64,000 nt of DNA, taken from Gymnothorax reevesii (Eukaryota; Chordata; Actinopteri; Anguilliformes; Muraenidae). Each line of letters begins with the position of its first letter. The first letter of the stretch is position 1. The notes under the pieces are model-generated. The model saw only the letters and a list, made by a program, of their open reading frames with translations, searched no databases and had not been told where the DNA came from. Of the stretch, positions 24,611-35,420 are shown one piece after another. The position numbers were made by a program, and so were the translations under genes. The DNA lies in contig CM056592.1 of NCBI GenBank assembly GCA_029721435.1, positions 35,537,611-35,601,610 of the forward strand, in the 5' to 3' direction.

Positions 24611-25594
24611 TTAAAGGGACATTATCATCCAATACAATTTGCCGCTTAAATCATTCCCCGGTAACAATGCATTCAACTTCTATCCTTTTTCGGGTGATTC
24701 AGCCCCCATGTAATTCTAATATCAAACAAAGGGTGCGAGCAAGCGGTCTATATTCTTCCTTGAATGGGGCGCGCAATTTCATTAGAGCAGTCTATATTTT
24801 GGCCCTTAGCTATGACGTTATGCTGGCAACTTTGCATATACGCTACATATCCCATGCATACAGTACAATTGCCGTCTTTCCACTGCAATTTTTATGAAAT
24901 GAGCAAGCTAGCCAGCGTGCCCAGAGTACTTTTCCATAACCATTATGTAACATTTGTTTGTTGGCTAGCTGGCTAGTCTGTGTTGACTGTGAATTTAAAA
25001 ACCATGGCAAGTTCAACTCATTATGGCGTAGCAAAGTGATGAAGCTCAGTACTAACCTAAAGCTTGCAACAGACACAAAATTTACTCAACTTGTTTCATA
25101 AGTTTCATACGACACGCTCACTCGTAAGATACTCTGTATCACGTGTATCCCCAGGGTAGGCTACTGTACCGCACAGCGAGTCTTTGTCATTTGTCATGTA
25201 TATTTGTATGTCAGTCATGCAGACAGTCGAGGTCTAGGTGCGAAAAACCTAATGTAAACGTTTTCTTGCTAGGCAGGAGATATGTTGGGTTCGATCACAC
25301 AAAAGACTTGTAATATTCAGGTATTTTCATCACAATACAGCGTGAATGCAATACATATGAAAATGACAGCCATAGTGAGCCGGGATGACGTCACTATTTA
25401 CAGCGCCCCTAGCGGTATTTCCTCAAAAATACCGTCTACTAGAAGTGTCATGGCGCGTTCCAGAAACTTCTCAAAAACATCTAAACAACTTGAAAGGATG
25501 ACCCCACATAAAAACATTTCTGACTCAAGATTAATTTTGTATATTTATTCAGCTATAGTGTGTGACTTGCTGTACCATGATAATGTCCCTTTAA
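24611..25594. mobile_element. TTAA element with 18-bp perfect terminal inverted repeats
   Basis: Both ends read TTAAAGGGACATTATCAT inward, including the TTAA target. The element is 984 bp. The interior includes an open frame from 25282 that runs past the element's right end and has no recognisable domain, so it is probably chance. It is likely a non-autonomous piggyBac- or Kolobok-type element. Confidence 0.8.
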
Positions 25595-27285
25595 TTGTGG
25601 TCAATAAATTTTGTGGGCCTGTGGTCTCTAGTGATATAATGGGGTGTAGCTCCAATCTAAATCCAATGTCCAATCATCACAAAACTTCTGAATTTTCATC
25701 TATTTCACAAGAACTTGAACCTTTAAAAAGTAGGTGTCACTTGGCCTATAGGTGGCGCTGTAAGATGTGCAAGATTCAATGATGCAAAACATCTCTTCCT
25801 GCGCTTGACCCAGATGGTTGCACTTCTGCAGAAGGTATCTGATTAAGCCGCTTATTGTCCTTCTGATGAGCACGAGAACTAATTAAAGACTGTTAGCCGC
25901 TACTGGCTATTCAGATAACAGCTGCTATTGAACAGGCTTAGGGACGACCAATCAACAAGGAATTGCAGGGCTAGGAATGCCACAAATAATTGTGTGTCAT
26001 GAGCTGGAAATTATTCAAAAAAATTCTTATTATTCTTGTCTTTTCTGCTTTAAAATTCCCTCATTTTGCTTGGACCTTGTTAATTACTGCTTGTAGTGAA
26101 ATTTGACATTTTTTCTGGGCTTTTCCAGAAGCTTGTTTGACTCTGGTTAATGTGACTGTGTGGCGGAGTTCAGGGGGATATGCAAATTCCCAATGGCTCT
26201 TGTTTCAAATTTCATTTCAATCAGTTGATAATTGCCAATTTACACAATGTAAAACCATCTAACTTGCTGAAATCAGTGATTACAGAATATATTGCCGCAC
26301 TACTTATTATTCTGAACCATTATTCAGAACTGCTCGCTGCAGACGAGTATGGTGGAGAGTTCATGATGAAATATACTGGAAATGATCCATCTGGAAGAGA
26401 GAGAAATTGGCCTTGTGCATGATGCATAAAGTTCTATCTCCTGCCTAATGTGCATGTTGTTGTTATACCAAAATAAGTGAACGGAAGGAACTTGGATCAC
26501 AGATTTGTCTTCTTTTATCCCTGTAGAGCCAGTGTATGGAAGAACACAGAAAGTGACATTGATATCCTAATTACTCAGATGGAACCATTTTATCTCTGAG
26601 GTCCTTAATGGCCTGACCCCCTGTCTCCGAGTACTTTTAACCAACTCCAGAATTTTTCTGATAACTTTGGCTTCTGCTCTAGGTTTGGTGTTCTTTCTCT
26701 TGTTTTTTTCCAGACTGAATTTAGGGAGGAAATATGAGGAAGCCGCTCACATGAACTGCTTTTCTGCACTCTGTATTGTGGATGCGGTGTGTTAAGAATG
26801 GTTTAGTGTCGTGTTCACTGTATTTCGGGAAGAAATTTCACATTACGGAGCTATGCTGCTGCTGAGCTAAGATTTTGTCATTTTTTTCATTAATGGGTGA
26901 GAGTTGAAGAGGATCAGTGAGATGTTCATATTGCCGTATTTCTGGCCCAAGGGGTACGATCTGTGAGGGTCTCTGTCCCCTTTTCACTGACTGACTGAGT
27001 GACAGACTGCTGGTGCACCTTGTGAAAGCCTGCGTGCCCAGTGCAATACCAGTTTGCAACACTGGGGTGTCGTGCTGCGTTTCTGTACTGCTGTGCTGTG
27101 TAAGGTAATAACAGATTCTGAAGCTGGTGTCTGAATGTGCACATAGACAGTAGCTGACTTATGAAGTGATCACTGTGTACCTTTGTGTACCTATTATGGA
27201 AATGGCTGCTATTCAGCTTAAGAATTGTAATCTTCCTTTTTAATATTGTAGATGGATCGTTTATCTTTTGGTGTCAGTTTGGGAA

Positions 27286-27900
27286 TTAAAGGGATAGTTC
27301 AGATTTTTTGACATGAAGTTGTGTGATATATTTTTTAATTAATTAATTTTTTAAATTCATTTTTTTTTTCTCGTTAATGCGTCCAGTGAGCGGAATACAG
27401 GCTGCCGAAGTTTTGAAGTAAGTAGTTCCGGCTAGTTTGCTGGGGTCACAAAAATTACGTTTCGCTTCCCAAAACTACATGTGTTTTAAAGAGTAATATA
27501 TTTGTGTCACAAAACCACGGTCAGTGAATAACTCACACCTCACAATCACTTGGTATTATTTTTCTCTCCCCCGGTATCACTGCGCGCAGGCTATCACCTG
27601 TTTCAAAGATAACGCGCTTGAATATCGACTGCCGCGTCCTGAGAGAGCTACACTCAGAGAGACAAGCTGATTGTTAGACGAAAAAATGGTGCGGACTTGT
27701 GATTTTCCCGGCCGTAATAAAAAAAATCTGCCCGATTAACACTCCCTTGATCGAACCCAACCGTGTATTTTCCAGTTGTTGCGATGACACAAGAGCTAAC
27801 AGTGAAAAAAGGCTACAGTTCTGCAAGATGGAACAGCTAATTTATGAAACTAGATTGATGAATGCAGCATTTACCATTCAATGTGTTTATGCCATGTTCT
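27286..27900 (+). mobile_element. Kolobok-like element 5' remnant with broken THAP domain
   Basis: It starts TTAAAGGGATAGTTCAGATT, a TTAA-anchored terminus. At 27686 an ATG opens MVRTCDFPGRNKKN, resembling the start of a THAP zinc finger (usually CxFPGC; the second Cys is Arg here), and a stop follows within 20 codons. A TTAA target plus THAP fits Kolobok. The right terminus was not found, so the 27900 end is approximate. Confidence 0.5.
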
Positions 27901-28200
27901 GATGTGTCCTGTTGCTTGTTCATACATGAACATGTGGTCATGGCAAACTGACACATGGCACCATTTCAGCCAGAAGTTTCTGAGACTGTGAATCTTCCCT
28001 CTGAGACTTTGCTTCATGAGCTTAGCCCTAAGATATCCATATTTTCTCTGGAATACCTGATCCACAGGGTCAGGCTTGAACCAGGTTTCACCTGGTCCTT
28101 GTTTTATTCTGTGGTTTTGTTCTGTTGTGAATTTTTTTATTTTACTCCCATCCTGCCTGCTGTAAGTAAAAAAAAAAAAAAAATCGTCATACTATAATGT

Positions 28201-28440
28201 GAGGAACGTTTGTCTGTCTGTCTGTTTGTTCCTCTACTCCTCCGAGAACCTCTGACGGATCTTCACCAAACTTGGTGGGTCTATGTAGGTTGTCCCTGGA
28301 ATTGTCCTTGAGGGGTTAGTTTTTTGAAAGGTCTTCCTCTTGGGGATAAGGGTGTGGCATAGCCCTTTACAAATGTAACTGCTGCATTTCCATCTCGATG
28401 CTCGCACAGTTGAAATTATTCTCGACACGGGTAATTTACT
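28201..28440 (+). repeat. Repeat with (GTCT)n loop and gaggaac/gttcctc hairpin
   Basis: GAGGAAC (28201-28207) and GTTCCTC (28228-28234) pair around a tctgtctgtctg loop. The following text gatcttcaccaaacttggtgg is typical of dispersed fish repeats. The right edge meets the Tc1-like element at 28455. Confidence 0.45.
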
Positions 28441-28454
28441 AGCACATGAAAATG

Positions 28455-30045
28455 TACAAAACCCAAAACCAGTGAAGTTGGCACGTTATGTAAATCATAG
28501 ATAAAAACAGAATACAATGATTTGCAAATCCTTTTCAACTTATATTCAATTGAATACACTGCAAAGACAAGATGTTTAATGTTCAAACTGAGAAATTTTA
28601 TTTATTTTTTGCAAATAATCATTAACTTAGAATTTAAAGGCAGCAACACATTGCAAAAAAGTTAGCACAGGGGCCTTTTTACCACTGTGTTACATCGCCT
28701 TTCCTTTTAACAACACTCCGTAAACGTTTGGGAACTGAGGAGACCAACTTTTGAAGCTTTTCAGGTGGAACTCTCTCCCATTCTTGCTTGATGTACAGCT
28801 TAAGTGGGGTCTCCGTTGTCGTATTTTACGCTTCATAATGCGCCACACATTTTCAATGGGAGACAGGTCTGGACTACAGGCAGGCCAGTCTAGTACCCGC
28901 ACTCTTTTACTACGGAGCCATGCTGTTGTAACACGTGCAGAATGTGGCTTGGCATTGTCTTGCTGAAATAAGCAGGGGCGACCATGAAAAAGACGTTGCT
29001 TGGATGGCAACATATGTTTCTTCAAAACCTGTATGTACCTTTCAGCATTAATGGTGCCTTCACATATGTGTAAGTTGCCCATGCCTTGGGCACCAATATA
29101 CCCCCATACCATCACAGATGCTGGTTTTTGAACTTTGCGCCTATAACAGTCCGGATGGTTCTTTTCCTCTTTGGTCCGGAGGACACGACGTCCACAGTTT
29201 CCAAAAACAAATTGAAATGTGGACTCGTCAGACCACAGAATACTTTTCCACTTTGCATTAGTCCATCTTAGATGAGCTTGGGCCCAGCGAAGCCGGCGGC
29301 GTTTCTGGGTGCTGTTGATAAATGGCTTTCGCTTTGCATTGTAGAGTTTTAACTTGCACTTGCAGATGTAGCAACGAACTGTAGTTACTGACGGTGGTTT
29401 TCTGAAGTGTTCCTGAGCCCATGTGGTGATGTCCTTTACACACTGATGTCGGTTTTGGATGCTGTACCGCCTGAGAGGGCGAAGGTCACGGGCATTCAAT
29501 GTTGGTTTTCGCCCTTTACGTGCAGTGATTTCTCCAGATTCTCTGAAACTTTTGACGATATTACGGACCATAGATGATGAAATCCCTAAATTTCTTGCAA
29601 TGGCTCATTGAGGAATGTTGTTTTTAAACTGTTCGAAAATTAGCTCACGCATTTGTTCACTAAGTGGTGACCCTCGCCCCATCCTTGTTTGTGAATGACT
29701 GAGCATTTCAGGGAAGCTGCTTTTATACCCAATCATGGCACCCACCTGTTCCCAATTCCCAATTCCCGTACACCTGTGGGATGTTCCAAATACGTGTTTG
29801 ATGAGCATTCCTCAACTTGCTTTTTTGCCACTTGTGCCAGCTTTTTTGAAACATGTTGCAGGCATCAAATTCCAAATGAGCTAATATTTGCAAAAAATTA
29901 CAAAGTTTACCTGTTCGAACATTAAGTAACTTGTCTTTGCAGTGTACTCAGTTGAATATAGGTTGAAAACTATTTGCAAATCATTGTATTCTGTTTTTAT
30001 TTACGATTTACACAACGTGCCAACTTCACTGGTTTTGGTTTTGTA
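28455..30045 (-). mobile_element. Tc1-like transposon with long (~210-bp) terminal inverted repeats
   Basis: TA at 28455-28456 and 30044-30045 flank termini CAAAACCCAAAACCAGTGAA and its near-inverse ttcactggttttggttttg. Inverted similarity continues through ttgcaaatcattgtattctg and cttgtctttgcag to about 28672 and 29823. The single minus-strand transposase is nearly complete. This is the best-preserved full-length transposon in the window. Confidence 0.95.
28690..29682 (-). pseudogene. Tc1-like DD34E transposase, one stop and one frameshift
   Basis: The likely start at 29682 reads MGRGSPLSEQMRELIFEQF. A TGA at 29605-29607, where relatives usually have Arg (CGA to TGA), interrupts the first HTH. 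From 29571 the frame is open: a second HTH, WSDESTFQF (first Asp), VMVWGYIGAQG, FQQDNAKPHSA (second Asp), then SPDLSPIENVW with 34 residues between second Asp and Glu. Near 28800-28830 the frame slips: the expected C-terminal text IKQEWERVPPEKLQ is in another frame. Only two lesions were seen, so inactivation looks fairly recent. Confidence 0.92.
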
Positions 30046-31257
30046 TAAAGTTGTTCATAAAGATGATGGATGCAGCGATGAGATGTGGGTGGATTGAATG
30101 TCTGGAGGCAGCAGAAGACCTTGGCCGTGACTGTCAGTGTCTGAGTTTCGATGTGAGTTGTTGCTTCAGGTCCAAAGATGCAAGTCCTATCTGGTGATAA
30201 TATAATATCCAGAAGTGACGGGCTGTCTGCTCACCAGTGTGATAATCATGGGTATTTTTCACCAGAGCCCTATAATGGCTTTTTTTTTTCTTCTTACCAA
30301 TACAAGTCTTTGGATGATCGCCATAAATTTTAGCAAGATTGGCACCATTGTACCCTTATTATATGGGAGGCAAACTGTTGTGTTCAGTACACAGCACGCT
30401 GGTCCAGTGTGTTGGGTTAACGTGTGGAGACTTGTGAAGATTCTCATGTTGGAAACACAAGTGCGCTCCTTCTGATGTGCATCGCAGTGATCCTGCTACG
30501 CTGCTGCCTGCGTCTGCTCTCAAAACAATTGGGACGGAAATGTCAGCCGCCTACAGCTGTCCCTGGTTATTACTAGACCCTTTTATCTTTGCGCTTTCTT
30601 GAGTTTCTGCGCAGAGGCGAGGTGGTCGATGGCCTCAAGTTAGTTTCCTCGCTATTAAGGACAGGCACTGATGGTAAACGGTGCTGTACAATTTGTCCTC
30701 CTCAGGAAGTGATGAGTGTCTCCATGGTCTGACCTGGAGAGCTCGTTGACCGCACTCACCTCTACATTGCAGGCTTGCAAATTGCTGTTGAATGCTGCAC
30801 AAATATTTAAGTGGTTGTCTTTGGTCATGAGGCTTTAGACCTTCTGACTCGACAGCTTTTTATGTGCGTAGAATCACATCCAAGACCAAGTGACTTGTTT
30901 GATGAAGATATCATGGTTTAGTGCTTAGATGAGTCCCGAAGTATTGGGTCAAATACGAATTACATATCTCCTTAGGCCATTAGCGAAGCAGAGCAATGCA
31001 CAATTAGCACAGTTACGTCGGGGTGTGTTAGGGTTTTGTCCGTTTATATTTTACATTTCAAAGCCCTCCAACAGGTTCAGTTGGGTGCACCTGTAAATCA
31101 TGCAAACGTATGTTGTATACGTTTCGGCTAGCAGTAATTCTCTTCATTCTGACCTATTCAGAGCATAACTTCTCATTTTCATCCTGACTGATTCAGAGCA
31201 TAACTCTTCATTTAATAAATAACCATGTCGAAAGACGCATCCCATGGTTTTTATACG

Positions 31258-31700
31258 CTCGTCATAAGACGGGACGTATTATGGAATCATGATGTCTGTC
31301 TGTCTGTCTGTCCGTTGCTTGTGTTCACAATAGCTCCGCTAATTCCCAATCGATTTTATCCAGATTCACACAGCATGATCATATCAGGTGGAAATTTGAT
31401 GAGTTCAGAAATCCGCCTGATTGGATCACCTTTCCTCTCAAAATGAACCCTTTTATGCCCAGACATCGACAAAAACAGTCTGTCCGTCGCGTATGTTCCC
31501 AATAAAATTCACACAGCATGACCACATCAGGTGGAACTTTGATGAGTTCAGAAAGCAGCCTGATTGGATCACCCTTTTTCTCAAAATTAACCCTTTTATG
31601 CCCCGAAATCAACAGAAACAGTACACAAAGTAAGGCGACTGAATGAAGAAATTCGAAAGAGAGAAGCTAAAAAACATGCTGAAGCAAACAAACTAAGGCG
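31258..31700 (+). repeat. Repeat with TCTGTCTGTCTG linker and two ~144-bp direct units
   Basis: After gtctgtctgtctgtccg, two units starting attcacacagcatga (31363 and 31506) share the block caggtggaa-tttgatgagttcagaaa and tgattggatcacc. Then a short frame reads RLNEEIRKREAKKHAEANK before decaying. It might be a Helitron-type ORF remnant, but this is weak. Confidence 0.45.
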
Positions 31701-31779
31701 ACAAAGTGAATATGCACCTTCCCATCAAACTGTTGCGTGACGGGCGTATATTGCTGTCTCTGACTGCTCTTGTTAAGAG

Positions 31780-32160
31780 ATTCTACTGTGTTTCAGGATG
31801 GGCAAATTATTGGCCTGAAATTGCGATGCACCTGTCATGCGTAGAGCCCACTGTACAAGCCTTTGGAGGCAGAGTTATGATCTGGGGCTGCTTCACGTGG
31901 TCAGATCTAAGCTCAGCACTGCTCTGCGGTAATAAAATGAATTCAGCAGAATATCAGAATTTTTTTAATCCTTGATGGCAAAGGCATATTCCAGGATAAC
32001 AACACTAAGATTCATCTGGTTCAAATTGTGAAAAAGTGGTTCATTGAGCACGAGGAATCGTTTTCACACACAAAAGGGTCAGAGTCTGGACCTTAACCTA
32101 TTGAAAGTCTTTGGAATGTGGCGGAGACGGCTTAATGGAGTGGTGTGACTCACCCATCGT
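31780..32160 (+). pseudogene. Tc1-like transposase fossil
   Basis: Broken + strand frames read FGGRVMIWGCFTWSDLSSAL, then NKMNSAEYQNFF, and later a KSLWNV block, matching the middle and end of Tc1-like transposases (GGSVMIWGCF, MNSxxYxxIL, ESLW). Stops and frameshifts occur every 20-60 codons. No terminal repeats were found. Confidence 0.65.
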
Positions 32161-32329
32161 CAATACAATATCTCGGCCAAAAATGAATGCAAATTTGGCC
32201 GGACTTCATGTTTTACATTCCATAAGATTGTTGAAACAATACCGCAACAAATGTGCGCCATGAGCAAAGCTAAAGGTGGCCCGACAAAATATTGTATTGT
32301 GTGACTTGTTTCTTTTTTTTTTTTTTTTT

Positions 32330-32700
32330 AGCTCTGCTGTGACGATGGTCAGCGGTCAGCGGAGCTTTTCTAGTGCCAAGTCATCCGGTGTCCGTCCGTC
32401 CGTTTGTCTGTCTGCCCAGCGTCAACTTTTCACTTCAAATTTGAATATCTCAAAATTGTCAGATAAATTTCTTTCTAATTTGGTGTGAGCCTTCCTTATG
32501 ATATTCTGAATATTCACTGTGAAAATGAGAAAATTCTACATCCTCATTTTTGGGAAATTCAGCATTTTGGACTTAGAAAATCAGTGTTTGTCCTCATTTT
32601 TTCTGTCTTTCATTAATGTGTCATGTGCTAATATTGCAATAGTTTTCAAGGATTTCTGAAATTAATTTATGACATGGAAGTCATCCTCAGTGGAGCTCTG
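32330..32700 (+). repeat. Hairpin-headed repeat, copy 1 (AGCTCTGCTG...CAGCGGAGCT)
   Basis: It lies between two T runs (about 32312-32329 and 32701-32721). The hairpin arms are 32330-32339 and 32357-32366, followed by gtccgtccgtccgtttgtctgtctg. The body shares long blocks with 34236-34710: tcaaatttgaatatctcaaa, ccttccttatgatattctg and tagttttcaaggatttctga. A third arm-like copy, cagtggagct, ends it (32688-32697). No coding capacity. Confidence 0.75.
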
Positions 32701-34235
32701 TTTTTTTTTTTTTTTTTTTTTGGACGTGCCGTTTATTTTAGTATATATTTCTTATTTGTGAGTTCATATTAAGGCAAAACGGTGAAGGCAGATTCTGTTT
32801 GTTGTCTGCTGGGAATTCAGGCATGAGTGTTAATGCTCATTATTTCCTGAGAGGGAAACGTAAATGTGGGCTATTTTTCACAAAGTGATTATACCGTGTA
32901 GGGGTGCAAAGCGCTGCATGTAAGCCCTGAGGATTTCTATTACACCCTGATTGCCCTCTCAAGGCCTCCTTGGATCATCATTGCTTCTCATTATTCGCCA
33001 ATCGCAGCCTCTTCGTTACAATGCCCTGTCTCATTTTAATCGTGAACTCTTGCGCGATTCCATTTTAAAATGTGTAGTAAGATGGTTATTGTTTGGGAAT
33101 TAAGCTACTGAAAATAAACAGTTTGCTCCCTTAGTTGTGTGTAGCTGGATGGTATCGCAGAGAGTTTTCAGTGTTCAGTTAGCTAGTTTCTCCTTGCATT
33201 CTCTGCCATATTGTGACCTTGAAACTGTCTTTTGTAGCTTCCACATTTCAGTGGTATTGATGTTGTATTCTGACATGAGGACTGAGGAATAAATGAATCT
33301 CAGCTGGGACAGAATGTTCTTGCAGCACTTTTGAAATGTCATCAGTGTTATAACTTTCCGGCTGTGTTGGAGCATTGTGAGAGAATGTTTCATGTTCGCT
33401 GGAATAAGCCGACCCAGTCTTGTGACTGCGCAAAGCTGGTTGACTGAGTGTATTTATGAAGCAGGAATTATACAATGTTCTGCTGAATTGAAAAGACTGC
33501 AGCCCTCTGACTTGGCTCTTGATTTTTAACACCTAAACTCAGAAAGGTCCAATATCTGCAGGGAACCGATATCTCTCATGAACCCCCACTACAATTATAA
33601 AATCGCCTCTGTATCTCTCACGATATAAGTTTATAATATTTCACCATGACATATTCCCTCTGTGTTGGAAGCTGTACATTGGAGTCAATTAAATTGCTGG
33701 CTCGTCCAGGTTTCAGGAGGGTAAGGGTTGGATTTTTCTCTCCGTTTATAATAATCCTTGAAGGTTCACTTTTCCATCTGGAGCTCCATTAAGTGTGGGG
33801 TTTAAATGGAGTGACTCTGACTTTGTTTGGCACCGCGGGTTCGTGTACGGTACCACCGCACAGACCACAGACGTACACCTCTGCAGAAAACAGTTACTTG
33901 GCTGTGCCCCGGCCCGGCGCTGCCCAACTCTCCCCTCCTGCTGGAGCATTTATTCATTCACAGCTTCCGTTATGTCTCCCTCCAAGAGGGTTTCCGACGG
34001 CCTGAGAAAAATTTTCCTTTTTTTTTTTTTGCTTTCTTGGGGTGAAATGATGTATTGCAGTGGCAAGTGTGGTAGCTAGAAATGCTGGCTGTATTGCAGC
34101 AGTTTTGCATTCAATGTGCACTGTGTGATAGCAAATGCGCACCCGCTTTTAATATCTGCATCTTATTTTATACCTGGAGTTCCATGGGCTGTAAACTGAA
34201 GGAAATATAAATGAAATTGAAAAAGTCTGAAACTA

Positions 34236-34710
34236 TTTTTAGCTCCGCTGTGATGACAGTCAGCAGTCAGCGGAGCTTTTCTAATGCAGAGTCGTCCGGC
34301 GTCCGTCTGTCAGTCTGTCTGGCGTCTTTTTTCTTTTCATTTCAAATTTGAATATCTCAAAAACTGTCTGATAACTTTATTTCTAATTTGGTGCTCGCCT
34401 TCCTTATGATATTCTGTACATCCCCTGCAAAAATGAGAAAATTCTACCTCCCAGTTTTTGAGAAATTCAGCATTTTGCACTTAGAAAATCAGAGTTTGTG
34501 TTCAATTTTTCTCTTTCATTAACATCTCAACAAGAGGCCAATGATTGCAATTAGCAGTTTGGTTCTATTGTTATACGACATAAATTGAAACGCCAAACTG
34601 GTTTATATTCTGGTTACCAAATGTGGCACGTGTTCATATTGCAATAGTTTTCAAGGATTTCTGAAATCAAGTTATGACATGGACAATTCACTCATCCTCA
34701 GCGGAACTCT
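34236..34710 (+). repeat. Hairpin-headed repeat, copy 2 (AGCTCCGCTG...CAGCGGAGCT)
   Basis: Arms 34241-34250 and 34268-34277 are followed by gtccgtctgtcagtctgtctg and a body homologous to 32330-32700. It carries about 100 bp (34520-34630) absent from copy 1. It ends with a third arm-like cagcggaact at 34699-34708. Confidence 0.75.
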
Positions 34711-34975
34711 CTGGGCTGACAGACCTCTTATTAAAATCACTGCAAGGAAGTTTGGTCATGCGTATGCTGGAAATGCATTTTGAATAACCTCTACATGTTT
34801 GGTTTTTTTTTCCACCCAAGCATTCTTGTATCTCTATTGCTGACCCTTCCCATTGATGCAGTATTTTTTGTTTGTTGCCAGGCGATTAGCATGTGACTTC
34901 CAAAGAAGTCCTCTTAGCTCACATTGACTCTATGGTCTGTTGCACTTACTTGCTCTAGCCTCTGCGCAAGTGCAC

Positions 34976-35140
34976 TTAACCCTTTGAGCGCTGAATAAAT
35001 TTTCAAGGAATTAAAAATGCAGTTATCCTGAGCTGTTGAAAACCTATCATGCGTCAACTTGTTTAAAAGAGCTCCCAGGGGAGCGACATGATAAGTTTTC
35101 AACAGCATCTGGTTTTGATATCTTACACCATTGGGAAACT
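34976..35140. mobile_element. Short TTAA element (family 1), eroded right end
   Basis: It starts TTAACCCTTTGAGCGCTGAA and contains gctgttgaaaacctatcatg, gtttaaaagagctccc and an inverted ttttcaacagcat, as in the copies at 39600 and 47070. The right terminus is lost, so the end is approximate. Confidence 0.65.
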
Positions 35141-35349
35141 ATAGTTGCCCACTGTGCTGAAATAGTTAAAATCTGCTATAGAAAATTTTCGGGCCTCCGG
35201 ATGGTCAGAGGTATCCATGCAGAGGTCCTACAGAGAGTGTCCCTCCCTGCCTAACCAATGTGTCACTCCGTGAGGCTCTGGCTAAACTGTCTTATTGATT
35301 CAATCCAGCTCTTTTCTGAATGTGCAATGAAGTCTAATAACTGACTCAT

Positions 35350-35420
35350 TTTTAGCTCACCAGGACAAATGTCCTTGGTGAGCGATTGACATACCCTCTG
35401 CGTCGGCGTCCGTGGACAGC
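35350..35420 (+). repeat. Hairpin-headed repeat (GCTCACCAGGACA...TGTCCTTGGTGAGC)
   Basis: TTTTTAG precedes a strong hairpin (35355-35383) of 13-14-bp arms with one bulge. It is followed by gcgtcggcgtccgtgg. The arrangement is that of the other hairpin-headed loci, with different arm sequence. Confidence 0.6.

Noticed and set aside
25282..25782. Open frame of 166 codons
   Set aside because: It starts inside a TTAA element and runs past its right end, has no domain motif and no splice or codon pattern of a real gene.
33746..34079. GC-rich patch with several overlapping frames
   Set aside because: Frames on both strands overlap without any recognisable motif or conserved splice context; it looks like chance openness in GC-rich DNA.
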